From: CAZFLD01 sp964519835 | Lineage (GTDB): Bacteria > Spirochaetota > Spirochaetia > DSM-27196 > CAZFLD01 | DNA: 64,000 nucleotides | Direction of reading: 5' to 3' | Assembly: GCA_964519835.1 (NCBI GenBank) | Contig: CAZFLD010000001.1 | Span: 1 to 64,000 of the forward strand | In this document: positions 17,568 through 26,321 of the stretch, piece after piece | Layout of the letters: each line of letters starts with the position of its first letter | Numbering within the stretch: the stretch's first letter is position 1 | Translations under genes and position numbers: made by a program | The notes under the pieces: generated by a model | Told to the model about the DNA's origin: nothing | Databases searched by the model: none | Seen by the model: the letters and a program-made list of their open reading frames with translations, nothing else

Positions 17568-17972
17568 GTAGACAAACCGATTGCTCGCGGCCTGCCGCTG
17601 CAATAGTAAGTCGTCTATCGTTCGCTGCAGCTCGTCTTCAATCCGTGATTCAAGCTTTTCCCAGAAGAACTGGAGCGCGTTGATACGTCGGGTCTCCGGT
17701 GCTACCTCCAGCTTCCCTTCCAGTTGCTCCAGTACGTCCGCCACGCGTATTTTTGTAGGGGCCTTTGCCAGGCTGTAGCCGCCCTGCGCTCCACGAAAAC
17801 TCTCGACCAGGCCGGCCTTTTTGAGAATGACAAGGATTTGTTCGAGGTAATGCTGAGGTATGCCGTGTTTTTGAGCGATGTCTCGTATTTGAACCGAGCC
17901 GTGATGGCGACGCTCCGCGAGCTCGAGCATTGCGAGCAGGCCGTAGACTCCCTTTGCCGAAAGCGTAAACAT
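17559..17972 (-). CDS. Rrf2-family transcriptional regulator
   Basis: A 137-residue winged-helix DNA-binding protein. LSAKGVYGLLAMLELA, the helix-turn-helix VQIRDIAQKHGIPQHYLEQILVILKKAGLV and the wing SFRGAQGGYSLA are typical of Rrf2. There is no cysteine at all, so it cannot hold the [Fe-S] cluster that IscR, NsrR or RsrR use; it must sense something else or act constitutively. The start at 17972 follows GGAGGAG. It diverges from a methyltransferase gene, a possible target. Its 3' end lies in a short tandem duplication. Confidence 0.92.
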   Translation of the reverse strand: MFTLSAKGVYGLLAMLELAERRHHGSVQIRDIAQKHGIPQHYLEQILVILKKAGLVESFRGAQGGYSLAKAPTKIRVADVLEQLEGKLEVAPETRRINALQFFWEKLESRIEDELQRTIDDLLLQRQAASNRFVYSI

Positions 17973-18007
17973 CGTTCTCCTCCATCTAAAGCAGCTTTGT
18001 TGAGATT

Positions 18008-18036
18008 ATGGTACTATTGTTAACCGGATCGGTCAA
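18008..18036 (-). promoter_or_regulatory. Promoter of the Rrf2 gene
   Basis: On the minus strand TTGACC (18036-18031), a 17-bp spacer and TACCAT (18013-18008). The spacer contains GTTAAC; autoregulation there is possible but I cannot define an operator. Confidence 0.5.
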
Positions 18037-18044
18037 CTACAATC

Positions 18045-18884
18045 GTGAATAATCTATTTCTTCACACCGCGGACTTCTACGACCTCGATGTTCGCTCGGT
18101 GGCTCGGGACGATCTGGAGTTTTATCAGACGTATGCAAAAGAGGTGGCCGGACCCAATGGCTCGGCGCGTATCCTCGAGCTTGCCTGCGGGACCGGTAGG
18201 GTGGCGATTCCACTCATTCAAGCGGGCCACAGCGTGTGTGGGCTGGACCTCTCGCCGCGTATGCTCGAGATATTTACAAACAAGCTCGAGAACCTTCCCG
18301 CGACGATGCAAAATAGAGTTGAGCTTGTATTTGGCGACATGGGTGATTTTGTGTTTCCTACTCCCTTCGATTTGGTGATAATCCCCTTCCGAGGTTTTCA
18401 GGCCCTGACGACAAAAACGGGCATCCACGGGTGCCTGCGGAGCGTGCGTGCAAGCCTTGCACCGCATGGGCTTTTTATCGTGGACGTCTTTAAGCCCATG
18501 GCGGACATCACCACGCGTTGGCGCGGTCCCGAGCGGCATGACTGGACCTATGATGATCGGGAAACCGGACGACGAATTGTTCGAACAAGCAAGCACTCAC
18601 GGATCGACACGAATTCGCAAATCATCTACCCCGAACTGGTCTACCACGTTACCGACGCCGACGGCACGAGGAGGGAGTACCGAGATACGCTCTCCCTGCG
18701 GTACTGGTATCGGCACCAATTAGAGCTGGAGCTTGCCTCCCACGGCTTTTCCATCGCGCGAGAGATAGGGTACTACGACGGTAGACCGGTAGAGTACGGT
18801 CCCGACCAGATCTTTGTCTGCTCGCCTGTGTCTTCCATGCCACCGATGTGTAACACTCGATCTCATCCTGCAAAGTCACGGTAA
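18045..18884 (+). CDS. Class I SAM-dependent methyltransferase
   Basis: A 279-residue cytosolic methyltransferase with ILELACGTGRVAIPL (SAM motif I, about 43-57), CGLDLSPRMLEI (motif II acidic strand), GDMGDFVFPTPFDLVIIPF and LAPHGLFIVDVF. The substrate is not evident; the long C-terminal beta region (about 165-265) resembles small-molecule methyltransferases. The start is GTG 18045. It diverges from the Rrf2 gene by 72 bp. Its last 22 bp overlap the convergent helicase gene. Confidence 0.88.
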   Translation: MNNLFLHTADFYDLDVRSVARDDLEFYQTYAKEVAGPNGSARILELACGTGRVAIPLIQAGHSVCGLDLSPRMLEIFTNKLENLPATMQNRVELVFGDMGDFVFPTPFDLVIIPFRGFQALTTKTGIHGCLRSVRASLAPHGLFIVDVFKPMADITTRWRGPERHDWTYDDRETGRRIVRTSKHSRIDTNSQIIYPELVYHVTDADGTRREYRDTLSLRYWYRHQLELELASHGFSIAREIGYYDGRPVEYGPDQIFVCSPVSSMPPMCNTRSHPAKSR

Positions 18885-20662
18885 GCGCGTCGTAGCGAGC
18901 GGGATTGGCGTCGGGTGAGCCATGCGGCCCGGCGCTCACGTTGGCTTTGCCGGTCATTGTCGTGGAGTATGGGGGCATAGAGGCGTCGTTTCCAAAGGAT
19001 GCGTGAGGAGACTCGCAGGCTTCCTTCGGCAATGAGGCTTCGCAAGGCTTCGTCGATGTCTTCGTTTTCCCATTGGCCAAGGAAGCCTGCGCTTTGGAGA
19101 AAACGACCAAGCACGCTCCTGGTAAAACACCGCTGGTACTGCCGAACTGCTGCGAGAATCTCCGCTTCGCCGGTCGGCGATTTGTCGCCAAAGCCCAAGC
19201 AAACATCGCACCCCCCGCAATGCTCCACTTCGCCGCCGAGAAGTGACACAAGATACTCTCGCCTGCAGCCGGTGAGGTACGGATACGCCTCCATGGCCGC
19301 GAATCTGTCGGCAGGGCCGGACGATGCTGTAATCACCGGAACTCCCGTCGCTGCCGGCACGGTCGACGCCGAGCGCCGGTAGCCGCCGGCCTTCGGACCG
19401 CCCGCGGTGATGGTGTGCGCCGGTCCGGCCTGTGGCGTGTAGACAAGGATTGCGTCCGCAGGGCTCCGATCCCGACCGGCCCGGCCCGATTCCTGCAGGT
19501 ACGCCTCTATGGAAGGCGGGGTTTCGAAGTGAATGACGGTGCGAATGTCGCTTTTGTCCACGCCCATGCCGTAGGCACATGTGGCACAGAGGATTCCGGT
19601 CTTGGAATCAAAAAACCACTCTTCGATTTGTGTCTTTTCGGGCTTGCTCAGTCCGGCATGATAGAAGTAGATGTCGCGTCGGCCGAGGCGACGACGTAGC
19701 TCGAGGGCCGTAAGCGAAGCTCCGTCACGGCTTCTGCAAAAGACAATCGCCGGTGTTCGCACGGGAAGCCCCGGCCGCCAACCGCCCGACGGATCCGGCT
19801 TGCGGTTGACTGAATCCGGCTCGTCGTCCGGTTCCGGTGCCGACGTATCATCGCCGGTTTTTTCGACGCCTTGAAAGAGCTCCACCAGCGTTGCGGCGGT
19901 GCAAATGCTCGGGACCGTGAAGTAGCGGATGTTTGTTCTGTCGGGGTTTCCCGCGATGACGTGTGGTTTGAGCCCGGCGAAAAGATGCTTGACGATGCCT
20001 GCCATGATGGGAGGCGAGGCGGTGGCGGTAAAGGCGGTGCACACCGCCGCGCCAAGTGCCTCTTTAGCTGCGCCGAGATTGAGGTAGGTGGGGCGAAACG
20101 TCTCTCCCCATTCCGAGATACAGTGCGCCTCGTCGATGACAAGGTGGTCGACACCAAGGCCCGCGATTCTCTTGGATAGGTCCTCGTTTGCCAGCGTCTC
20201 GGGGTTTGTGATGATGATTTTGGCCGTGCTGCTCTCAAGCCTGCCAAACGACTTCTGCCGTTCGGCCTTGGTCTGCCCGCCTCTGAGCATGACCGCCCCG
20301 AGGCCCTTTTTGTTGAGGCTTCGGTACTGGTCCGCCATGAGGCTCAAGAGTGGGTAGACAACAACGGTGACGCCGTCAAGGAGCACCGCGGGGAGCTGAA
20401 AACAGAGCGACTTGCCCGCGCCCGTGGGCAGCACAACGATCTGATCTCCCGGCCCGTCTTCACCGGGAGTCCCCTTGCCCTTCGCTGCCGCCACCGACTC
20501 GAGCACGTTTGTAACGACAAGACGCTGGTAGGGGTAGAGGTAGCTCAGCCCGAAGTCTTCTTTGAGGCCCGTATCAACAGGGCTCACCGGCGCAACGCCC
20601 GGTTCGACCGGGAGCGGGTGCCGTGACACTACGACCGCATGCTGTTCCACACCCTTGTACAC
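18863..20662 (-). CDS. recQ: RecQ-family ATP-dependent DNA helicase
   Basis: A superfamily 2 helicase for 3'-5' DNA unwinding in repair. LPTGAGKSLCFQLPA is Walker A (motif I), VDHLVIDEAHCISEWG is motif II, FTATASP motif III, and CATCAYGMGVDKSDIR with QESGRAGRDRS are motifs V-VI. The C-terminal CRREYL...HCGGCDVC is the RecQ zinc site. At 599 residues it has no HRDC domain. Two low-complexity insertions are visible (about 60-75 and 285-310, rich in Asp, Pro and Gly). The N-terminal aromatic motif is diverged. GTG 20662 is the likely start, though without a good ribosome site. Confidence 0.9.
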   Translation of the reverse strand: MYKGVEQHAVVVSRHPLPVEPGVAPVSPVDTGLKEDFGLSYLYPYQRLVVTNVLESVAAAKGKGTPGEDGPGDQIVVLPTGAGKSLCFQLPAVLLDGVTVVVYPLLSLMADQYRSLNKKGLGAVMLRGGQTKAERQKSFGRLESSTAKIIITNPETLANEDLSKRIAGLGVDHLVIDEAHCISEWGETFRPTYLNLGAAKEALGAAVCTAFTATASPPIMAGIVKHLFAGLKPHVIAGNPDRTNIRYFTVPSICTAATLVELFQGVEKTGDDTSAPEPDDEPDSVNRKPDPSGGWRPGLPVRTPAIVFCRSRDGASLTALELRRRLGRRDIYFYHAGLSKPEKTQIEEWFFDSKTGILCATCAYGMGVDKSDIRTVIHFETPPSIEAYLQESGRAGRDRSPADAILVYTPQAGPAHTITAGGPKAGGYRRSASTVPAATGVPVITASSGPADRFAAMEAYPYLTGCRREYLVSLLGGEVEHCGGCDVCLGFGDKSPTGEAEILAAVRQYQRCFTRSVLGRFLQSAGFLGQWENEDIDEALRSLIAEGSLRVSSRILWKRRLYAPILHDNDRQSQRERRAAWLTRRQSRSLRRAYRDFAG

Positions 20663-20776
20663 CGGCCGCTCGGCGACTCTGCTTCAACTGCGCACAAAAA
20701 AACGCCGCCCCATGGCGCGACCGGTTCCGGCCGCGATTGTGGGTCACCGCGCGACACTACGCGTCCGCCGGGCCGC

Positions 20777-23179
20777 CTACGAGTCGAGCAGGCTATTGAT
20801 CTCCTCATTGCGGGTCACTACGACCTGCGCTGCTGACTCCACCCGACCCGTCTGCACGTTGACAACACGGCCGAAGACTATCACCGAGTTTGCCGAGGGA
20901 AGCACGGTTCCCGTTACAATATAGTCGGCCGAAAGAATACGACCGACCTCGACCGCGGTTGCCGTGTCCACGAGTCCGGAGAGCGCCAGTTCCTGCTCCT
21001 CGAGGACGCTGTCGAGGCGCGCTCGCTCGACCAGATCGACCGATGTGTCCTGCCCGAAGGCCACGGTCACCATCTCGTCTAAGAGCGTGATAAGGGCGTT
21101 GGTCGACCCGTCTCGAACCGTGAAGCCCGAAACCGCCACAACCGGCTTCTGCTCTATGGCGAGTCCAAGAAGCATCTCGTCGAATAGATTTGAAAAGTGG
21201 CGGTCTATCGGGCGGTTAGGTGTCGGGACATCGAGCTCGGTGTCCGCCATGGCCTCTGCAACTCGCTCGTCTCCCAGTTCCAGCTCGCGGCCGAAAATGT
21301 CGATGTAGGCGTCGAGGATGCTGATCTGGTCGGCGAAGTCCTCGTTCTCCGATCGGAGAGCCGCATTTGTGAGCTCCTTTTTGAGATTGACGGTTTGGTC
21401 GAGGCTGGACTGCAGCTTGGCGCCGGCGCGTTGTTGGGCTACCTCTATCCGGCGAAGCTGGTCGTCACTGGGCTCCTCCGGCAATGCCGCCGTCATCTGC
21501 GCTACCTCGGTAAAGTCGTCTTGCACGGAGTAGTAGAGCTCGCCGATATCGATAAGTCCTTGGGCGAAGTGCAGCACGCTGCCCGACCGGAGAACCAGAG
21601 AGTCGGAGAAACCAACGACCGGGGATTCCTCGTCCACAACGGTGATGTCGACGGTTGCCGGGCCAAGGCGCGTGGGTCCGCCGGACAGAATACGATCGTA
21701 GTCCACCCTAAAATCAGCTAGATGCCGTGTGCCGGTTTCTTCCTGTGGAGGGAGGCGATAGCGCACGAGTATCGTTTCATAGTCGCCGTTGTGGAGGGTC
21801 GCGAGAGAGTACCGGATTGTGTTGCCATCGATCTGGTGGCGATACCCCCAGGTCTCGAGGATCTCCACGTCCGGCGCAAGCTCGAGTGTCATGTCCAGGT
21901 TGTGGGCCGCGGGTACCGCCATTCGGTCAAACTCGGAACCAAATATCTTTTCCATCTCTTCGCGATCGGAAATAAAGCGTGAGCTGCCGCCACCGGCTCG
22001 GGCCAGATTTACCATAAGATCAACGTCGAAGCCGACTCCCACACCAATTGTCGACAGGTAGACATCGAGCCGGCGGTAGGCGTCTGCGACCTCGAGAATG
22101 CCGGCTCTCTCTTCCTCAACGCCCTCGGCCGTTTGGTAATCAAATTCCGCCACTTCAACTCGGCTGTCTTCGCCCGTGCCCTCGATTGCCAGCTCGTAGC
22201 TGGTGATCTCGTTGCCGTTTTTGATCTCAACCGTAAACGGAAACCGATCGTGGTTTTCTTCGTTATAGCTAAAGTTCTGAACAAAGACGCGGTAGCGCCC
22301 CGACGGCGCTTGTCCCTCGGGCCAGAAGATGTTTTCAACGGGCTTGTTGGTCTCTCCCCGCACGTTCATGTCCACGTCGAGTTGCCCGTCCGTGGACGAG
22401 CGCCGACGACCGTAGTATACGGTCTCGCCCGAAGGCTCTTGGACGTAGAGATCAAGATCGTTTGTGTTGTTCCAGATAAGTGTTGCCCTAATGTCGCCGG
22501 TCTGCGCCCCCGCGCGACTGAGTCGTGAAGAGATGTCCGTGCCGTCCGACAGAAACAGGACCCGATTGGTGTAGTCGACTCGGTAGTTGCCGAGAATTTG
22601 TTCGTATCCGGCCTCGAGACCTGCCTGGATGTCGCTGCCCCCGCCGGCGGTGATCTCGTAAACCGCGTCGCGAAACGCCTCGCGAGTTTCAGATCTGCTC
22701 ATTTGTGTCGAGGGGAATACAACCTCGACCTCGTCGTTGAAGGTCACGAGAGCGACGTAGTCCTGGTCTCGTACCTGTTCGAGAAAGACATCAAAGGCCT
22801 GTTTGACCCACGCTAGCTTGTCGTCCTCAGACATCGATCCACTTCGATCGATAACAAACGCAAGATTCAACGGTGGAAGGTCCGCGAAGTCGCGTTTCTG
22901 TCCCTGGATACCGATGTGGAGGATTCCTTCTCCGCCCGCGGCGGAGTATTGCCTGTTGCCGGTGTACAGATAGGCGCCGAAGTCGCCGTCCGGATTGGGG
23001 TAGTCGTAGTCCACCGAGGCAACGTAGGAGTCCACAAAAATCTCCTCCGGCGGGATCACAATGCCCTGACCCGCCAGGTATCTCCCCCGTGTGGTGCCGG
23101 CACCCGCCTCGCCCTCGCCGGCTGCGAACGCGGCCGTCCCCACACAAAGGATCGCTATGGCTAGTATTAATCGTTTCAA
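20777..23179 (-). CDS. Exported VWA protein with nested domain and C-terminal CsgG-like domain
   Basis: An 800-residue exported protein. The signal peptide KRLILAIAILCVGTAAFA is followed by a YfbK/Ca-activated-chloride-channel-type VWA domain whose metal site is DRSGSMS (about 110). Between the strands VLFLSDG and VYLSTIGVGVGFD, about 115 residues are inserted (DLDLYVQEPSGE, ENIFWPEGQAPSGRYRVFVQNF) that look like a DUF2135/YfaP-type beta domain. The last 160 residues (VDLVERARLDSVLEEQELAL, ADYIVTGTVL) resemble CsgG/FlgO-like lipoprotein-associated domains. The TTG start at 23179 is chosen for its AGGAGGGG site and the signal peptide; the frame is open to 23422. Probable role: surface or periplasmic assembly or adhesion. 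Confidence 0.85.
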   Translation of the reverse strand: MKRLILAIAILCVGTAAFAAGEGEAGAGTTRGRYLAGQGIVIPPEEIFVDSYVASVDYDYPNPDGDFGAYLYTGNRQYSAAGGEGILHIGIQGQKRDFADLPPLNLAFVIDRSGSMSEDDKLAWVKQAFDVFLEQVRDQDYVALVTFNDEVEVVFPSTQMSRSETREAFRDAVYEITAGGGSDIQAGLEAGYEQILGNYRVDYTNRVLFLSDGTDISSRLSRAGAQTGDIRATLIWNNTNDLDLYVQEPSGETVYYGRRRSSTDGQLDVDMNVRGETNKPVENIFWPEGQAPSGRYRVFVQNFSYNEENHDRFPFTVEIKNGNEITSYELAIEGTGEDSRVEVAEFDYQTAEGVEEERAGILEVADAYRRLDVYLSTIGVGVGFDVDLMVNLARAGGGSSRFISDREEMEKIFGSEFDRMAVPAAHNLDMTLELAPDVEILETWGYRHQIDGNTIRYSLATLHNGDYETILVRYRLPPQEETGTRHLADFRVDYDRILSGGPTRLGPATVDITVVDEESPVVGFSDSLVLRSGSVLHFAQGLIDIGELYYSVQDDFTEVAQMTAALPEEPSDDQLRRIEVAQQRAGAKLQSSLDQTVNLKKELTNAALRSENEDFADQISILDAYIDIFGRELELGDERVAEAMADTELDVPTPNRPIDRHFSNLFDEMLLGLAIEQKPVVAVSGFTVRDGSTNALITLLDEMVTVAFGQDTSVDLVERARLDSVLEEQELALSGLVDTATAVEVGRILSADYIVTGTVLPSANSVIVFGRVVNVQTGRVESAAQVVVTRNEEINSLLDS

Positions 23180-23357
23180 AATGCCCCTCCTCTGTCGCAC
23201 CGGCACCGCGAAGTGTCGTAAAATGCCTTTGCGCGCCACAAGACCAAGTTTCTCACATATTGAGTCAAGTTTCTCGATCTTTTTGTCCCTGGGGGTGCTG
23301 TCCGTGCCCTCGAAGTTGTGCTGGTGTGGGATCCTCGATGAAATGCTAAGATGAGTT

Positions 23358-25109
23358 ATGACCCACAAGACACGTTTCTCTCGTTCCCGCCCCAACATCC
23401 TTTGGTTTTCATTTGAAGACACGATGCCGGCCTACGGCTGCTACGGCGATCCGGTCGCAAGAACCCCAAATCTCGACCGTCTGGCCGCAAAGGGCAGCCT
23501 TTTTACCAACGCGTTCTCCACCGCCGGCGTCTGCGCCCCGGCCCGTAGTGCGATCATAACGGGTATGTACCCCACGAGTATGGGCACCCACCACATGAGG
23601 ACGGCTCATACAAGCGAGTATACGCCCGAGTTGCCGACACCGTATTCCGCGGTCCCGCCGCACTACGTGCGCTGCTTCTCCGAGTACCTGCGGGCTGCGG
23701 GATACTACTGCACCAACAACGTCAAGACGGACTATCAGTTCGAGCCCCCCATTACAGCGTGGGACGAGCTTTCGCGGGATGCCCACTGGCGAAACCGTCC
23801 GGACCCTGAGCAGCCCTTTTTTTCGGTGTTTAATCCGACCCGCACACACGAGAGTGGTATGTGGGAGCGGCACAAAAAGGCCGCGCCGCCCGAGGGACCG
23901 GACCTGACCTTTGATCCGGCCGATGTTATTGTCCCGCCGCTCTTTCCCGACACGTCGAGAGTCAGGGAGTCATTAGCGCGGATGTACACAAACATCGAGA
24001 GGAGTGACGCCGAGCTGGGGGAACGGCTTGCGGAGCTGGAGGAGGACGGTTTGGCCGACAACACGATCGTCTTTCACTGGAGCGACCACGGCCCCCTCCC
24101 TCGTGGCAAACGCTGGACCTACGATGCAGGGATTCACGTGCCGCTTATTGTCCGCGTTCCCGGACAGGAACACACACGTACCGACCGCCTAGTTTCGACA
24201 ATTGATCTCGGACCGACGGTTCTCTCCCTCTGCGGCCTACAGATCCCCGTGCACATGCAGGGCACGCCGTTCCTGGGTGATGCCGCCAAAGACGAGCGCG
24301 ATTACGTATACGCCACGCGGGACCGCTACGACACCGCCTACGACATGGTTCGGGCGGTGCGCGATACACGATTCAAGTACATTCGTAACTACCACCCGGA
24401 AGCGCCGTATCTCCTGTGGGTCCCGTATCGGGACCGGCACCCGATTATGCAGGAGATGCGCCGGTGTTTCCTGGAGGGAAGTTTAAACGAGGCGCAGGAG
24501 CAGTTCTTCGCCGAGTCAAGGCCGGTGGAAGAGCTATACGACACCGTCTCGGACCCGAACGAGCTACACAATCTAGCCGACCGGGATGAGCATGCCCACG
24601 ACCTCGCGCGACTGCGCGCAGCCCTCGATACCTGGCGGTCGCAGGTAGGCGACATGGGGGAAGTCGATGAGTCGGTGATGGTCAGAACGTGGTATCCAAA
24701 CGGCGAGCGGCCGACGACCGCCGCTCCTATTGCGATGGTGCTCGAGCCCACCGGGGAAGTCTCGGATCCGGTTGCAGCGGGCGCGGCGATGCGCGTGACC
24801 GTTCCCGGTCGTATACAGCTCCACTCGGCAACGCAGGGCGCCTCTATCGCGTACCGCCTCGAGCCCGTGGGAGGCGGAGGGACAGGCGGAGGAACGGAGC
24901 CTCGACAGGAGGCGGAAACCGGCAACAGGGCGGCGGACCGGGGCGGGGATCGTGACGGTGGAAGTGGCGGTTCGGTCGCCGCCGAGCGTTGGGAGCTCTA
25001 CACAGGTCCCGTCGCGCCGCGGTCCGGCAGGTGGCTGTTGCGGGCGAAGGCCGTCCGTATCGGATACGCGGTAAGCGAAGAGCGGAGCCTCTCCGTCGAT
25101 GTTGAGTGA
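23358..25109 (+). CDS. Sulfatase (formylglycine type)
   Basis: A 583-residue alkaline-phosphatase-superfamily sulfatase, close in layout to heparan N-sulfatases. RPNILWFSFEDTM provides metal-binding Asp, and CAPARSAIITG (about 55) is the C-x-P-x-R motif whose Cys becomes formylglycine. FHWSDHGPLPRGKRWTYDAG holds the second metal/substrate site. The C-terminal region (about 470-583) looks like a chitobiase C-terminal-type beta domain split by a Gly/Glu/Asp-rich insertion (about 505-540). No signal peptide is visible, so it is predicted cytosolic. No maturase gene is seen here. Diverges from the VWA gene by 178 bp; likely acts on sulfated glycans. Confidence 0.92.
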   Translation: MTHKTRFSRSRPNILWFSFEDTMPAYGCYGDPVARTPNLDRLAAKGSLFTNAFSTAGVCAPARSAIITGMYPTSMGTHHMRTAHTSEYTPELPTPYSAVPPHYVRCFSEYLRAAGYYCTNNVKTDYQFEPPITAWDELSRDAHWRNRPDPEQPFFSVFNPTRTHESGMWERHKKAAPPEGPDLTFDPADVIVPPLFPDTSRVRESLARMYTNIERSDAELGERLAELEEDGLADNTIVFHWSDHGPLPRGKRWTYDAGIHVPLIVRVPGQEHTRTDRLVSTIDLGPTVLSLCGLQIPVHMQGTPFLGDAAKDERDYVYATRDRYDTAYDMVRAVRDTRFKYIRNYHPEAPYLLWVPYRDRHPIMQEMRRCFLEGSLNEAQEQFFAESRPVEELYDTVSDPNELHNLADRDEHAHDLARLRAALDTWRSQVGDMGEVDESVMVRTWYPNGERPTTAAPIAMVLEPTGEVSDPVAAGAAMRVTVPGRIQLHSATQGASIAYRLEPVGGGGTGGGTEPRQEAETGNRAADRGGDRDGGSGGSVAAERWELYTGPVAPRSGRWLLRAKAVRIGYAVSEERSLSVDVE

Positions 25110-25170
25110 GTCGTTGTGTGGATTGCGTGTGCCTCCGCTCTATAGTAAAATTGTAATATAGAGGTGCAAG

Positions 25171-25488
25171 ATGTTTGATACCATCGCCTATAAGACCATG
25201 GGCCCGGCACCGGCTGCGGGCGCCAAGACGCGTGTCTTTTTCTACGGCCTATCGTTTTGCGACCACTGTGTCGAGGGGATTGCCTTCCTCGACGAGCTCG
25301 GCATTCCGTACGCAATGACATACATCGACGCGCTCGAGCCCGACGTTCGCCGGCCGGTGTTATCCGCATTCCGACGCATCCACGGTGAGCCTGTCATCTA
25401 TCCTGTACTCGAGGTGGACGGCGACCTGACGGTCGGATTCAATCGTGAGGTGTGGCGCCAACGGATCGAGACCGCGCTCGACGGTTAA
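25171..25488 (+). CDS. Glutaredoxin-like protein
   Basis: A 105-residue thioredoxin-fold protein. RVFFYGLSFCDHCVEGIAFLDELGIPYAMTYID shows the first strand, the redox C-x-x-C (FCDHC, about 28-32) and the following helix; EPVIYPVLEVDGDLTVGF is the cis-Pro and GSH-contact region. It probably reduces disulfides or glutathionylated proteins. AGAGGTG precedes ATG 25171. A possible -10 (TATAGT) is at about 25141-25146. Stands alone between the sulfatase and a convergent methyltransferase. Confidence 0.85.
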   Translation: MFDTIAYKTMGPAPAAGAKTRVFFYGLSFCDHCVEGIAFLDELGIPYAMTYIDALEPDVRRPVLSAFRRIHGEPVIYPVLEVDGDLTVGFNREVWRQRIETALDG

Positions 25489-25586
25489 CCCCCGCCTATC
25501 GAAGTCTCACAGTAAGCCGAGTTGCCGGGGCTAGGTGTCCTTCCGAGGTGATACGCACTGCGGTACCGTCTCTTTCCAGCCGGGCC

Positions 25587-26291
25587 TCAGAGATCGTTAG
25601 CCGGTCCGAAGATCGTGATGTCCGGCATGCGCACGATGGTCCCGAGGGCGAGCACGTCGGTGCCGATTTGCTCCATCGTACTCGGCGCAAAAAAGCACAC
25701 GTGGGTTGTATCGCGGCGATACCACCACTCGAGAAACTGGTTTGTTGACGGAGGGTGGAAGCGCGTTCGCACGGCGATGCGGCCGTCGGGCGCAAGAAGG
25801 TCTCGTAGGTAACGCACGGTTTGGATTGGCTCAAAAAGGTGCTCGATTACCTCGTGGAGGACGATGAGCCCGTACGTCTGCGCCTTCCACGTGTCTCCCC
25901 GTGAAAAAAACGGATCGTAGGTTTCGACAAGTGCACCGCGGCCGGCGATCAAGTCCGGGAGCACGGGGTTTGGGCCGGAGCCGAAGTCGAGTACCGCCCG
26001 TCCGGTCAGATCGTGTTCCTCGCCAGGCGAACCGCGCGGCGCGACGACGTCGATAAAGGTGTTGAGATAGGCGAGGTAGCCGGGATCTTTACGCGAGTTC
26101 TCGTGGCGGAGGTAGCGCTCTCGCTCGGCTTTGGGCGGCGGGCGGAATTGCGGAAGCAACTCCACAAAACCACACTCTTCGCACCATTTGTACACCCGTC
26201 GAGGCTCTCGGCGCGTAGGCGGCGCCTCAACAATCTCCGGAGTGCCTCGGCAGAGCCGACAGGCGACGGCTTTCTGGCCCATCTCGAGCAT
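25587..26291 (-). CDS. SAM-dependent methyltransferase with N-terminal zinc ribbon
   Basis: About 234 residues. The N-terminal CRLC and CEEC pairs form a probable zinc ribbon. The Rossmann core has AVLDFGSGPNPVLPDL (motif I), LVETYDPFF (motif II), YGLIVLHEVIEHLFEP and LAPDGRIAVRTRFH; the layout fits the Methyltransf_23 group. The substrate is unknown. The start is uncertain: TTG at 26336 would overlap the divergent aldo/keto reductase start, so ATG 26291 (or 26282) is preferred. Confidence 0.82.
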   Translation of the reverse strand: MLEMGQKAVACRLCRGTPEIVEAPPTRREPRRVYKWCEECGFVELLPQFRPPPKAERERYLRHENSRKDPGYLAYLNTFIDVVAPRGSPGEEHDLTGRAVLDFGSGPNPVLPDLIAGRGALVETYDPFFSRGDTWKAQTYGLIVLHEVIEHLFEPIQTVRYLRDLLAPDGRIAVRTRFHPPSTNQFLEWWYRRDTTHVCFFAPSTMEQIGTDVLALGTIVRMPDITIFGPANDL

Positions 26292-26321
26292 CGTTGGTAT
26301 CTTGAACCGTATGGAGGATAT

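Noticed and set aside
18038..18043. TACAAT considered as the -10 of the methyltransferase gene
   Set aside because: It is 1 bp from the GTG start, which would place the transcription start inside the coding sequence.
25496..25834. Minus-strand frame overlapping the end of the zinc-ribbon methyltransferase, possible frameshifted C-terminus
   Set aside because: The methyltransferase already ends naturally after its core; the extra residues match nothing I know.
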